Source: Syntrophaceae bacterium
Lineage (GTDB): Bacteria; Desulfobacterota; Syntrophia; Syntrophales; Smithellaceae
Assembly (NCBI GenBank): GCA_018056765.1
Contig: JAGPFA010000005.1
Location: forward strand, 1-64,000
Direction: 5' to 3'
DNA: 64,000 nt
Shown here: piece by piece, positions 18,734-28,507 of the stretch
Position numbering within the stretch: position 1 is the stretch's first letter
How the letters are laid out: each line of letters begins with the position of its first letter
Notes under the pieces: generated by a model
Database searches by the model: none
What the model saw: only the letters and a program-made list of their open reading frames with translations
Told to the model about the DNA's origin: nothing
Made by a program: the position numbers and the translations under genes

Positions 18734-20614
18734 TCAGGAATCTGCCGGAGAATCTTTTCCGGCATGCCCCGCCGCCTGCTGCTTTTTTTTGCCCTCAAAG
18801 TAGGCATCGAGAATTTTGCGGGCGATCGGGGCGGCCACCGCCCCCCCGCCGCCTGCGTTTTCCGCGATAACCGCTACGGCTATTTCCGGATTTTTCATCG
18901 GCGCGTAACAGACAAAAAGTGCATGGTCCTTATGATAATCGGCCATTTTCATGGCCCGGCGAACTTTTTCATTTTGCGGCAGACCAATTACCTGTGAGGT
19001 GCCGGTCTTGCCGCACACGTCCGCACCAAAACGGCGCGCCGCCGCCCCCGTGCCGCCCGGTTCGTTCACCACCCCCCAGAGGGCCTGCTCCAGAAGCGCC
19101 ATTGTCTTTTGGCTCAACAGGACCTCCCCCGTTTTTTCAGGCAGGAATTCCTTTAAAACCATCCCCTCCGGAGACAGCACCCGCTGCACCAGACGGGGAC
19201 GCCACCTTGTGCCGCCATTGGCCAGTGCACTGTAGGCCTGTGCCAGTTGCAGCGGCGTGGTCAAATTAAACCCTTGCCCGATCGATATCGATATTGTTTC
19301 CCCCTGCTGCCACGGTTCCTTCATGCGCGCCAGTTTCCAATCCTTTGTCGGGACAAGCCCCCTTTTTTCATGCGGCAGTTCGATCCCGGTTGGGTCTCCG
19401 AGGCCGAACTTCGCCGCATATTGCGCTATCCTGTCCACACCCAGCATTCTGCCCACCGTGTAAAAATACACATCACACGATTCGACAAGCGCCCGGTGCA
19501 GATTGACCGGGCCGTGCCCGTGCTTTTTCCAGCAACGATATGCTCTGCCGCCCAGTTCATAACTCCCGTTGCAAATCACTTTGGTTTCGGGCGTGATGAT
19601 TCCCTCTTCGAGAGCCGCGGCGGCAACGATCATTTTATAGGTGGACCCCGGCGGATATTGTCCGGAAACAGCCCGGTTGGACAGAGGATTGAGTGGATTG
19701 CTCTGCAGTTTGTTCCATTGGTCACGTGCAATTCCGCTGTTGAAAAGATTAGGGTCGAAAGAGGGGGCACTGACCATTGCCAGAATGGAACCGTCACGCG
19801 GGTCCATTGCGACGGCTGCGCCGGCACGGCCGGCAAAAGCTTCCCATGACGCTCTTTGCAGATTTGCGTCAATGGTCAAAACGACATCCGCTCCGGAAAC
19901 CGGATCGATCCGCCCCAGATTTTTGATAACCCGGCCGAACGCGTTGACTTCAATGAGTTCATTGCCGCGCCGCCCGCGAAGATAGGGGTCAAGCATTTTC
20001 TCCAGGCCCGTCTTTCCCGTAATATCACCCGGCAGAAAATCGCCTTTGCCGAGGTCGAGTTCTTCCTTACTCACCTCTCCGGTATAGCCGATGATCGGGG
20101 CGATAACCTCTCCGTCCACATAAAGCCTGACCGGCGTGACGCCTATATAGACTCCCGGCAGATCAATAGAGTTGGTCTCGACCAGTGCAACTTTATCCAG
20201 ACCCACATTTTTTTCCAGACGTACGGGAAGATGGGTTTTGATGGCTGCGGGCAACGGTTGGTCGGGGACAAATTCAGCGGATTTGGTCTTATAAATCTCC
20301 TGTATTTTTTGGACAAGCATCTGAGGCTGAATGTCTTTGGCGGGCATGGCCAGTACATCAAACGAGGCCCGGTTGTCCACCATGACCTCGCCGTGGCGGT
20401 CCATGATCAAGCCTCGCAGGGGGGGTATGGCGCGCAGACGCACGGCGTTGTTCTCCGAGCGGTGCTTGAGCTCTTCGCCCCGGATAACCTGCAGATACCA
20501 GAGTCTGACCATCAGGGCGAAGATGATCAGGCAGGCCAGCACGAGAATCAGCTTAAGCTTTTGCCGAAATTCTGCCGGTTGTGGTCCGTCTCGGAAACTG
20601 CCCTTTGCTTCCAT
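18734..20614 (-). CDS. mrdA: penicillin-binding protein 2
   Basis: PBP2 is the class B transpeptidase that cross-links wall made by RodA. The 626-residue protein has an N-terminal membrane anchor (about 20-45), a pedestal/dimerisation domain, and a transpeptidase domain with the nucleophile motif STYK, the SxN-equivalent SCD, and KTGTSQ. It ends in a hydrophilic Lys/Ala-rich tail. The ATG follows a GGAGAGG ribosome-binding site and lies 62 bases inside mreD, a long but apparently real overlap that implies coupled translation. Confidence 0.97.
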   Translation of the reverse strand: MEAKGSFRDGPQPAEFRQKLKLILVLACLIIFALMVRLWYLQVIRGEELKHRSENNAVRLRAIPPLRGLIMDRHGEVMVDNRASFDVLAMPAKDIQPQMLVQKIQEIYKTKSAEFVPDQPLPAAIKTHLPVRLEKNVGLDKVALVETNSIDLPGVYIGVTPVRLYVDGEVIAPIIGYTGEVSKEELDLGKGDFLPGDITGKTGLEKMLDPYLRGRRGNELIEVNAFGRVIKNLGRIDPVSGADVVLTIDANLQRASWEAFAGRAGAAVAMDPRDGSILAMVSAPSFDPNLFNSGIARDQWNKLQSNPLNPLSNRAVSGQYPPGSTYKMIVAAAALEEGIITPETKVICNGSYELGGRAYRCWKKHGHGPVNLHRALVESCDVYFYTVGRMLGVDRIAQYAAKFGLGDPTGIELPHEKRGLVPTKDWKLARMKEPWQQGETISISIGQGFNLTTPLQLAQAYSALANGGTRWRPRLVQRVLSPEGMVLKEFLPEKTGEVLLSQKTMALLEQALWGVVNEPGGTGAAARRFGADVCGKTGTSQVIGLPQNEKVRRAMKMADYHKDHALFVCYAPMKNPEIAVAVIAENAGGGGAVAAPIARKILDAYFEGKKKQQAAGHAGKDSPADS

Positions 20615-21092
20615 TAAAAAACCTCTCCATCCTGTCCATCCAATAAAAAACGCCTACTGTAAGAAAACTGACCAAAAGCGCCTGCAATAAAAAAACGAAA
20701 AGCAGATCACTCAGGTTTTCAAATTTTAAAACAAAATAATATACAGTCATGACAAGCGCCGATTCAATGAGGGAACAGGCCAGGCCGAGGACGCCGATCA
20801 GCGCGGGCCTCTCTGCGGTAAACCGCATGGAAAGAAGAAACGAAAAAATAAAAATCAACAGATAGATAAGCGTGAAGAGCCCCGGAGGCGCCCCCGACAC
20901 ACAATCGAAAACAAAGCCAAGGATAAACACCGACACCGCCCCTTTGAGCGCATCAAAGCGAAAACCGGCATAAATCACCAGCGCCAGCGACACCTCAAGA
21001 GTCAGCCAGCCGGAGAAGAGAAGATCCGCCAGTGTATTCTGAAATACCACCAGAGCAATCGCCGCAAAAGGTATGAGCAGGTAATAAATCAT
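20553..21092 (-). CDS. mreD: rod-shape-determining membrane protein MreD
   Basis: MreD is a small polytopic membrane protein of the elongasome. The 179-residue product has five or six hydrophobic segments and the family-like stretch FDCVSGAPPGLFTLIYLL, cut here to its ends FDCVSG and GLFTLIYLL. I start at 21092, where ATG overlaps the mreC stop in the classic ATGA arrangement; an ATG at 21116 adds eight residues. The 3' end overlaps mrdA by 62 bases. Assignment rests on membrane character and position between mreC and mrdA. Confidence 0.9.
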   Translation of the reverse strand: MIYYLLIPFAAIALVVFQNTLADLLFSGWLTLEVSLALVIYAGFRFDALKGAVSVFILGFVFDCVSGAPPGLFTLIYLLIFIFSFLLSMRFTAERPALIGVLGLACSLIESALVMTVYYFVLKFENLSDLLFVFLLQALLVSFLTVGVFYWMDRMERFFNGSKGQFPRRTTTGRISAKA

Positions 21093-21934
21093 TCCGACGC
21101 TTTCTTTCCCGCCCAAGCCTGCGGAGCGACGCCCGTCACAACCATCACCTCCTCGAGGGAAGCGAAATCAGCCAAAGGAACGATTTGAATCTGTAAAAAC
21201 AAACCGAAGTTCGGGCGTTCCACATTACTGACCCTGCCGATGAGCAACCCCTTGGGGAAAATGTTGCTCAGGCCGGATGTCAAAACCAGATCTCCTTCCC
21301 GGACATCCTGGGTTTTTGAAACATAGCGCATCACGCAGTCGCGCACCCCCGCGCCACGCACGATTCCCTGCGCCCTCGTCCTCTGGATGAGGGCATCTAC
21401 GTTGGAGCCCTGATCGATGAGCAGCATCACTTTCGCATTATGCCAGGAGGTATCGGTAATCCTTCCGATCAGCCCCTGTGAAACTATCACCGGCATGCCC
21501 GGCTGGAGTCCGTAAGCGCTTCCCTTGTTGATCCAGAGACACCTGGAGAAGGCCCCCTGTTCCTTGCCGATCACCCGGGCGGCCACAAAATTATATTGCC
21601 GCTCTTCCTGAAGCGAAAAGAGCTCCCTGAGTCGCTGCGCCTCGAGACATCCTTCCTCGTAACGGATCAGCCGCGCCTGAAGTTCGGCAACCGTCTGCTT
21701 GAGTTTTCGGTTATCTTCTTCAAGTCCGACCAGGTGAATGTAACGCGTCCAGGAGTTTTTTGTCCAATCAACAGGGAGATTAAAAAAAGCCTGGACCGAC
21801 GCGGCCGCTTCCAGAACCAGCTTTTTTGCCACGTGCGTCCCGGAACCGTTTTTCAGGTTGTAGGATAAAAGAAGGAGAGCCGCAATGACGGCTGCACAGA
21901 TAAAAATGACGGTTCGATAATTCTTGAAAAACAT
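21089..21934 (-). CDS. mreC: rod-shape-determining protein MreC
   Basis: MreC is a bitopic periplasmic scaffold that activates PBP2. The 281-residue protein has one N-terminal membrane helix (about 9-27), a coiled coil (about 70-105, rich in Glu, Leu and Arg) and the two beta-barrel subdomains, with conserved blocks such as INKGSAYGLQPGMPVI and LLIDQGSNVDALIQRT. It lies between mreB (49 bases upstream) and mreD. Confidence 0.96.
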   Translation of the reverse strand: MFFKNYRTVIFICAAVIAALLLLSYNLKNGSGTHVAKKLVLEAAASVQAFFNLPVDWTKNSWTRYIHLVGLEEDNRKLKQTVAELQARLIRYEEGCLEAQRLRELFSLQEERQYNFVAARVIGKEQGAFSRCLWINKGSAYGLQPGMPVIVSQGLIGRITDTSWHNAKVMLLIDQGSNVDALIQRTRAQGIVRGAGVRDCVMRYVSKTQDVREGDLVLTSGLSNIFPKGLLIGRVSNVERPNFGLFLQIQIVPLADFASLEEVMVVTGVAPQAWAGKKASE

Positions 21935-21983
21935 TGTCTCCCTGATATCCGCCGTCAGAGGCCGCCTGCTTCGCCTGAAGCCA

Positions 21984-23199
<1,216 letters not shown>

Positions 23200-24798
23200 A
23201 TGCTGAAATTTTTCCGTAAGCACGCGCGCGGCTGGTTTATGCTGCTGTTTATGGCCATTATCATTCTGGTGTTCGTCTTCTATTTCGGCACCGACCGAAG
23301 CTCTCAAAGAGCCTCTGCGGTCGCCATCATCGACGGCCGGGTGATCAGCGAGAGCCAGTACTACAACGAATATTCCAAAATGATGGACGCCGCCAGAGAA
23401 CGTTACGGAGGCGCGCTGACGGACGAGATGCTCAAGCAGATGGATCTGAAAAATATGGCCTATGACAGTCTATTGGGCCGCGAGATTATCATCTCCAAGG
23501 CCGGCGACTTCAAAATGCAGGTTTCCGATGATGAAGTCAGACAGGCGATCATGGCCATACCTGCCCTGCTTACGGAGGGAAAATTTGATAAAAATAAGTA
23601 CAATCAACTCCTGCGCTTCAATAAAATGACGGCTGAAGATTTCGAGGCGGGCCAGAAAGTGAGCCTGGCGGCGGCAAAAATCAAAAACATCATCCTTGAA
23701 GGGATTAAAGTGTCCGATAAGGAAGCGTTCGATCTGTATTCGATGCAAAACCAGAAAATCAACCTTCAATTTGTGACGATAACCGCTGCGGCGGCCGGCC
23801 GCACCGGTCAGCCCTCCCCCGGCGAACTTGAGGAATACTTAAAGGAAAACAGCGGCGCTTTCCGCGTCCCCGAGCAGTTCAAGGTCAAATATCTCTATTT
23901 CCCGGCCCAGTCCTACGGACCGGCGGATATCAGCGCCGACGACATCAGGGAAGCATATAACCGCCATAAGGACAGCTTAAAGGGTAAAGACGGCCGGCAA
24001 CTCAGCCTGGCACAAGCTACCCCCATTATCGTGACACAGATAAAGCAAAATCTGGGAATGCAAAAGGCACTGGCGGCCGCGAAAAAAGCACATGATACGA
24101 TCTATCAGGAGCAGAATTTTGACGCTTACGCCCAGGAACATCAACTTCAACCCCAAACAGCGGGCTTTTTCCCCGTCAACGCTCCTCCACCGCCTCTGGC
24201 CGGCCTGGCGGAGCTGACTGCTCAATTGATGGGGCTGGAAAAGAATGAAACGACAAGAGTTCTCGGCTCGGAGAGCGGCTACTATATTGTCCGCCTCGAG
24301 GACAAAAAGGCCGCCTACACGCCCGCACTGAAAGAAGTGGAGAATGACGTACGGCGGCAATATCTGCAGGATCAGCAAAACAAAAAAACCGCCGCCTTTG
24401 CAGATGAGTTTCTGGAGAAGCTGCAAGGCGGTGAGAGTCTGGAAAAGCTCGCGGGGCAAAAAGGTCTGACCATCCAGGAAACAGGTTATTTCCTGCCGGG
24501 TTACGTTATCCCCAAAATCGGCGAGCAGCCGGAAGCGATGGAAGAACTGCTTGCTCTTTCTTTGACCCATCCTTATCCGGAAAAGCCACTGACTACCCAG
24601 GACGGCTATGTCATTTTTAAACTCAAGGATATTACCGCACCGGACCTGGAAGATTTTGAGCAAAAAAAAGAAGCCTACCGCAGAGCCGCCCTCAATTTCA
24701 AACGAGATGAAGCGGTGAAATCATGGCTTGAAAAAAATAAAGAGCAGATGATCACAGACAAGCGCCTCAAAATCAATAAAGAGGCAAAAGACTTATAA
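23200..24798 (+). CDS. PpiD/SurA-type periplasmic folding factor
   Basis: The 532-residue protein is anchored by one N-terminal membrane helix (about 13-30, FMLLFMAIIILVFVFYFG) after a basic cytoplasmic stretch, with the rest in the periplasm. Residues 45-170 match the SurA/PpiD N-terminal chaperone domain, including the AIIDGRVISESQY segment. I do not see a canonical parvulin signature in the middle, so it may be a chaperone without prolyl isomerase activity. E. coli PpiD, which sits at the SecYEG exit, is the best model. The start follows GGGGTGA. It is monocistronic. Confidence 0.8.
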   Translation: MLKFFRKHARGWFMLLFMAIIILVFVFYFGTDRSSQRASAVAIIDGRVISESQYYNEYSKMMDAARERYGGALTDEMLKQMDLKNMAYDSLLGREIIISKAGDFKMQVSDDEVRQAIMAIPALLTEGKFDKNKYNQLLRFNKMTAEDFEAGQKVSLAAAKIKNIILEGIKVSDKEAFDLYSMQNQKINLQFVTITAAAAGRTGQPSPGELEEYLKENSGAFRVPEQFKVKYLYFPAQSYGPADISADDIREAYNRHKDSLKGKDGRQLSLAQATPIIVTQIKQNLGMQKALAAAKKAHDTIYQEQNFDAYAQEHQLQPQTAGFFPVNAPPPPLAGLAELTAQLMGLEKNETTRVLGSESGYYIVRLEDKKAAYTPALKEVENDVRRQYLQDQQNKKTAAFADEFLEKLQGGESLEKLAGQKGLTIQETGYFLPGYVIPKIGEQPEAMEELLALSLTHPYPEKPLTTQDGYVIFKLKDITAPDLEDFEQKKEAYRRAALNFKRDEAVKSWLEKNKEQMITDKRLKINKEAKDL

Positions 24799-24841
24799 CG
24801 GGGTGATGCCAAGGCGCACCACGGGATTCGGCACCAAAAGA

Positions 24842-24872
24842 AAAAGGGAAGGCTCGCGCTGCCTTCCCTTTT
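24842..24872. terminator. bidirectional terminator, PpiD-like gene / tRNA-Ala
   Basis: AAAAGGGAAGGC (24842-24853) and GCCTTCCCTTTT (24861-24872) pair exactly around a 7-base loop. On the minus strand the arm is followed by CTTTTT, giving a strong terminator for tRNA-Ala. On the plus strand it ends the PpiD-like transcript. Confidence 0.9.
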
Positions 24873-24877
24873 ATATT

Positions 24878-24953
<76 letters not shown>

Positions 24954-25019
24954 GGTCGGTCCATCCAAATCGAGCAGCCCACTTAACATGTGTCATAAGG
25001 GCTGTCAACCGTTTTTAGC

Positions 25020-25047
25020 TTGACTTTTTCACTGCCTCCGATAATAA
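25020..25047 (+). promoter_or_regulatory. promoter of tRNA-Leu (and probably bpt)
   Basis: TTGACT (25020-25025) and TAATAA (25042-25047) are separated by 16 bases. The predicted start is a few bases before the tRNA 5' end at 25058. No terminator is visible between the tRNA and bpt, so this promoter may serve both. Confidence 0.65.
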
Positions 25048-25057
25048 TCCCGCCCGT

Positions 25058-25145
25058 GCCGGAGTGGTGAAACTGGTAGACGCAGGGGACTCAAAATCCC
25101 CCTTTCCTCGCGAAAGTGTCGGTTCGACTCCGACCTCCGGCACCA
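25058..25145 (+). tRNA. tRNA-Leu (anticodon CAA)
   Basis: The acceptor arms GCCGGAG and CTCCGGC pair. The anticodon stem-loop is GGGGA-CTCAAAA-TCCCC. A long class II variable arm (TTTCCTCGCGAAAG region) and the T-arm GTCGG-TTCGACT-CCGAC follow, and CCA is encoded. The length of 88 is right for leucine. It lies 68 bases upstream of a leucyl-tRNA-protein transferase gene, whose donor substrate is charged tRNA-Leu. Confidence 0.97.
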
Positions 25146-25213
25146 TGTAAATCAGACAAACCCCCATGAGCCGCCGCCAGACGGACTTTTTGCCGGTCGC
25201 CTGAATTCATGCC

Positions 25214-25927
25214 ATGATCATTTTGAAAGAACCATCTTTGGGCGCTTTCCATTCGTGTCCCTACTTGGCCGGCCGGCAGGCACGCTATGAGTATTTTTTG
25301 GCCACGGATGTCAACGGCACAGAGTTGGAGCGGCTTTTGGAAACAGGATGGAGAAAATTCGGCATTTATTTTTTCAGACCGGCCTGCCCGGACTGTGGCA
25401 GCTGTGTGCCGCTGCGGGTTGGTGTCACGAATTTCGCGCCTTCCAGGAGTCAGCGCCGCGTTTGGCGCAAGGCAGGAGAAGCAGGCGTTACAGTACAGTT
25501 GCGTCCATTGCATTACACTGAGAGAATTTTTCAGATCTATGCGGATCATTCACTGAAGCGTTTCGGCCAATGCGCCGATAAAAATGATTTCCTGGAGAGC
25601 TTCTATAATCCGTCATGTCCGGCGGTGCAGTCCGAATATTACATCGGCGACGAACTTGTCGGTATCGGCTTTCTCGATCGCGGCAATTCGTCCCTGAGCA
25701 GTGTATATTTTGTTTACGATACTAATTACAGTCATCTGCGCCTGGGGACATTAAGTGTGCTCAAGGAAATTGCCTTTGCCGGCGAGGTCGGATTGCAACA
25801 TTACTACCTCGGCTATTGCGTCGGCGAAAATCCGAGCATGTCCTATAAGCGGCACTTCCGTCCCCACGAGCAATACGACTGGAACGGACAGGAGTGGATG
25901 TCCAACAAAAACCTAAAAGGAGGATGA
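25214..25927 (+). CDS. bpt: aspartate/glutamate leucyltransferase
   Basis: Bpt transfers leucine from leucyl-tRNA to N-terminal Asp or Glu of proteins, marking them for ClpS/ClpAP degradation (bacterial N-end rule). The 237-residue protein shows the ATE-family cysteine patterns: Cys15 in HSCPYL and CPDCGSC near residue 57. A central YFVYDTNYSHLRLGTLSVL block and the C-terminal YLGYCVGENPSMSYKRHFRP block also fit (cited only as landmarks). The family is shared with arginyltransferase Ate1, but this length and the absence of Ate-type extensions favour Bpt. It overlaps nothing and is followed after 1 base by the SDR gene. Confidence 0.9.
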   Translation: MIILKEPSLGAFHSCPYLAGRQARYEYFLATDVNGTELERLLETGWRKFGIYFFRPACPDCGSCVPLRVGVTNFAPSRSQRRVWRKAGEAGVTVQLRPLHYTERIFQIYADHSLKRFGQCADKNDFLESFYNPSCPAVQSEYYIGDELVGIGFLDRGNSSLSSVYFVYDTNYSHLRLGTLSVLKEIAFAGEVGLQHYYLGYCVGENPSMSYKRHFRPHEQYDWNGQEWMSNKNLKGG

Positions 25928-25928
25928 T

Positions 25929-26717
25929 ATGAGGCTGGATGAAATGTTTTCTTTAAAGGGAAAAGTCGCGCTGGTAACCGGCGGCGGGCGCGGCATCGGC
26001 AAATTCATTGCCACGGGCCTTGCTGAGGCGGGCGCAGACATTGTTTTGACGTCGCGGAAAATCAAGAACCTGGAAGCGGCGGCGGCCGAGATCGCCGGCG
26101 CCTACGGGGTAAAGACCACGGCCATTGCCAGCGATATGGCCAAGGATGATTCGGTAGATGCCATGCTGGCAGAGGCACTCAAGCAGTTCGGCCGCATTGA
26201 CATTCTGGTGAACAATGCAGGAGCCACCTGGGGAGCGCCCACGCTGGATTTTCCCCTGGAAAAGTGGGATATGCTGTTTAACGTCAATGTCCGCGGCGTC
26301 TGGGTGCTGACTCAGAAAGTCGCAAGACACATGAAGGAACAGGGGGGAGGCAACATCATCAATATTTCGTCTATTTTATCCTTCCGCGGCACCGTGGAAG
26401 AGGCACATCCGGCAGTGCCTTACAACTCCACCAAGGCGGCGATTAATCTGCTGACGATGAATCTTGCTGTAAAACTCGCGCCCTTTAATATTCGTGTCAA
26501 TGCCATCGCTCCGGGATTTTTCAGCACGGATATGATGGCGTATGTCGAAAAACCGGAATTCAAGGAAATACGCCAGATACTCTTAAATGAAATCCCTTTG
26601 AGAAAATTCGGAGGAATTGATGACATGAAAGGAGTGGCGGTTTTTCTGGCGTCACCCGCCTCGCAGTTTATGACCGGACATGTTTTAGTCGTGGACGGCG
26701 GGCAGATCGCCAAGTAA
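25929..26717 (+). CDS. SDR-family NAD(P)-dependent oxidoreductase
   Basis: The 262-residue protein is a classical short-chain dehydrogenase/reductase. It has the cofactor motif TGGGRGIG (17-24), NNAG (95-98), catalytic Ser147 or Ser148, and Y165-N-S-T-K169. The C-terminal VVDGGQIAK is typical. It resembles gluconate 5-dehydrogenase and 3-oxoacyl-ACP reductase types, and the substrate cannot be fixed from sequence. Its ATG is one base after the bpt stop, and its ribosome-binding site (AGGAGG) lies in the last bpt codons, so the two are translationally coupled. A terminator follows. Confidence 0.85.
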   Translation: MRLDEMFSLKGKVALVTGGGRGIGKFIATGLAEAGADIVLTSRKIKNLEAAAAEIAGAYGVKTTAIASDMAKDDSVDAMLAEALKQFGRIDILVNNAGATWGAPTLDFPLEKWDMLFNVNVRGVWVLTQKVARHMKEQGGGNIINISSILSFRGTVEEAHPAVPYNSTKAAINLLTMNLAVKLAPFNIRVNAIAPGFFSTDMMAYVEKPEFKEIRQILLNEIPLRKFGGIDDMKGVAVFLASPASQFMTGHVLVVDGGQIAK

Positions 26718-26727
26718 ACTCTTGCAT

Positions 26728-26762
26728 AAGACCCCGGTGCGGACAAAACCGGGGTCTTTCTT
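26728..26762 (+). terminator. Rho-independent terminator after the SDR gene
   Basis: AAGACCCCGGT (26728-26738) and ACCGGGGTCTT (26748-26758) form a perfect 11-bp stem with a 9-base loop, followed by TCTTTC. Confidence 0.88.
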
Positions 26763-26856
26763 TCAAAACCAAAAAATATAATTCGCCCCCGGACAAGCCC
26801 TGTGCCATGTGGGGTATTTACCCCGCTGATTGCGGACTTCCTTCAAAAATCAGCCC

Positions 26857-28383
26857 ATGAACCCAAGAGTAATTTTAATTCACCCGCCGGTGGTCAAACC
26901 ATCGGAGCCGCCTGCCGGCATCGCCCGTCTGTCATCGCGCCTGTCCCTGGGCGGGATTGAGCATCAGTTGATTGATGCCAACATCGAAGGCCTGCTTTAT
27001 TTGATGCGCCGCACAGCGGCGCCTCCCCGTAATTCGGGACGCTGGGACGTTCGTGCCGTTAAAAATCTGGAAACAAATCTAAAATCACTGTCGCGGGCGG
27101 CCACCTATCAGAACAAAAGCTTTTACTCACGCGCTGTGAGCGACATTAACCATGTTTTGAGCCTGGCCGGGAAATCCTGCGGCGTCAGTTTGTCTTTATC
27201 AGACTACATCAACCCGGGCCTGTCACCCGTGAAAAGCGGCGATCTTTTTGCCGCAGCCGAAACCCCGGAGGCCAACCCTTTTTATCCTTATTTTTGGGAC
27301 TGCATCAGACCGGCTGTGGAAAAATCACCGGAATTCATCGGGTTTTCACTAAATTTTCTAAGTCAGGCGCTTTGCACCATGGCCATGATCGGAATGATCA
27401 AAAAAATCAATCCTCGCCAGAAAATTATTCTGGGAGGGAGCTTGACCACTTCCTGGATACGAACCACAGGCAGGACCGACCTTTTCCCCGGTCTGGTGGA
27501 AAAAGTCATCGCCGGCCCCGGTGAAGAACAACTGGCCGCCTTGCTGGGGATGGAAAATGTCAAAATGCACACATCTGCCGTTTATGCACAACTGGAGAAA
27601 AACCCTTATCTGTCACCGGGCTTTATCCTGCCTTACAGCGCCGCCGCCGGCTGCTGGTGGCGCAAATGCCTGTTTTGCCCGGAAAACGCCGAATCCAGCC
27701 CCTATCTGCCCCTGCCGGCGGAACATGTCACTAAAGAACTTAAGGAACTTGCCGCCCGTACCAAACCATCCCTGATTCATCTTCTGGACAGTTCCATTTC
27801 GCCAGCCCTGCTTGCCGCACTTGCCGATCGGCCGCCCGGCGCCCCCTGGTACGGATTCGCACGTGTCACTGAAGATCTGACGGATGAAGATTTCTGCCGT
27901 GCGCTCAAGGAAAGCGGCTGCACAATGCTCAAACTGGGCATTGAATCAGGGGATCAGGAAGTTTTAGACAGGATGAATAAAGGCATAAATCTCAAACAGG
28001 CAGCGGAGGCACTAACGGCTCTCCAAAAGGCGGGGATCGCCGTCTATTGCTATTTTCTGTTTGGCACTCCTCCGGAAAACGAAGAAAAAGCCATGAAAAC
28101 ACTTGATTTTGTCATCCGGAATGCCGCGAACATCTCTTTTATGAATCTGGCTGTTTTCAACCTGCCGGCCGCCTCGCCGGAGGCACAACATCTGGCCGCT
28201 CATGATTTTTATGAAGGGGATTTATCTTTATATAAAAATTTTGCCCATCCCGCAGGCTGGCAGCGGGGCTCCGTGCGCCTCTTTTTAGAAAACATCTTCA
28301 AAAAACATCCGGTTGTCGCTCCGATCGTGCGTCGTACACCGGCATTTTTCACCTCCAATCACGCACCTTTTTTCAGTTTTTAA
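26857..28383 (+). CDS. radical SAM protein, B12-binding-like N-terminus
   Basis: The product (508 residues from ATG 26857; a TTG at 26830 would add nine) has an N-terminal domain like the cobalamin-binding domain of B12-radical SAM enzymes (VILIHPPVVKPSEPPAGIA), but I see no DxHxxG cobalamin motif. The radical SAM cysteines are Cys266, Cys271 and Cys274 in GCWWRKCLFC, spaced CX4CX2C rather than the usual CX3CX2C. A TIM-barrel region with KLGIESGDQEVLDRMNKG (the glycine-rich SAM contact) follows. Several such proteins are methylases or act on peptides or lipids. The function here is unknown. It stands alone between a terminator and nrdJ. Confidence 0.8.
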   Translation: MNPRVILIHPPVVKPSEPPAGIARLSSRLSLGGIEHQLIDANIEGLLYLMRRTAAPPRNSGRWDVRAVKNLETNLKSLSRAATYQNKSFYSRAVSDINHVLSLAGKSCGVSLSLSDYINPGLSPVKSGDLFAAAETPEANPFYPYFWDCIRPAVEKSPEFIGFSLNFLSQALCTMAMIGMIKKINPRQKIILGGSLTTSWIRTTGRTDLFPGLVEKVIAGPGEEQLAALLGMENVKMHTSAVYAQLEKNPYLSPGFILPYSAAAGCWWRKCLFCPENAESSPYLPLPAEHVTKELKELAARTKPSLIHLLDSSISPALLAALADRPPGAPWYGFARVTEDLTDEDFCRALKESGCTMLKLGIESGDQEVLDRMNKGINLKQAAEALTALQKAGIAVYCYFLFGTPPENEEKAMKTLDFVIRNAANISFMNLAVFNLPAASPEAQHLAAHDFYEGDLSLYKNFAHPAGWQRGSVRLFLENIFKKHPVVAPIVRRTPAFFTSNHAPFFSF

Positions 28384-28402
28384 GAAAAATTATTTCCTTC
28401 TA

Positions 28403-28456
28403 TTGACAAGAACTAGATGTTGTGGTTAATAACAATCATCACACTACATATAGTGT
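28403..28456 (+). promoter_or_regulatory. nrdJ promoter with paired NrdR boxes
   Basis: A perfect -35 TTGACA (28403-28408) and the -10 TTAATA (28426-28431) are 17 bases apart. NrdR box 1, GAACTAGATGTTGTGG (28410-28425), fills the spacer and matches the consensus acaCwAtATaTwGtgt at about 11 of 16 positions. Box 2, ACACTACATATAGTGT (28441-28456), matches 15 of 16 and covers the transcription start. The centre-to-centre distance is 31 bp. Repression by NrdR-(d)ATP is the expected control. No cobalamin riboswitch fits in this short leader. Confidence 0.88.
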
Positions 28457-28507
28457 TTTGTTGTTTGACTAATCTTTTTCAAAGCAATCTTAAAGGAGTT
28501 AACCGTC

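Noticed and set aside
28384..28507. Cobalamin riboswitch upstream of nrdJ
   Set aside because: The region is only 124 bases, is filled by a promoter and NrdR boxes, and shows no B12-box-like sequence.
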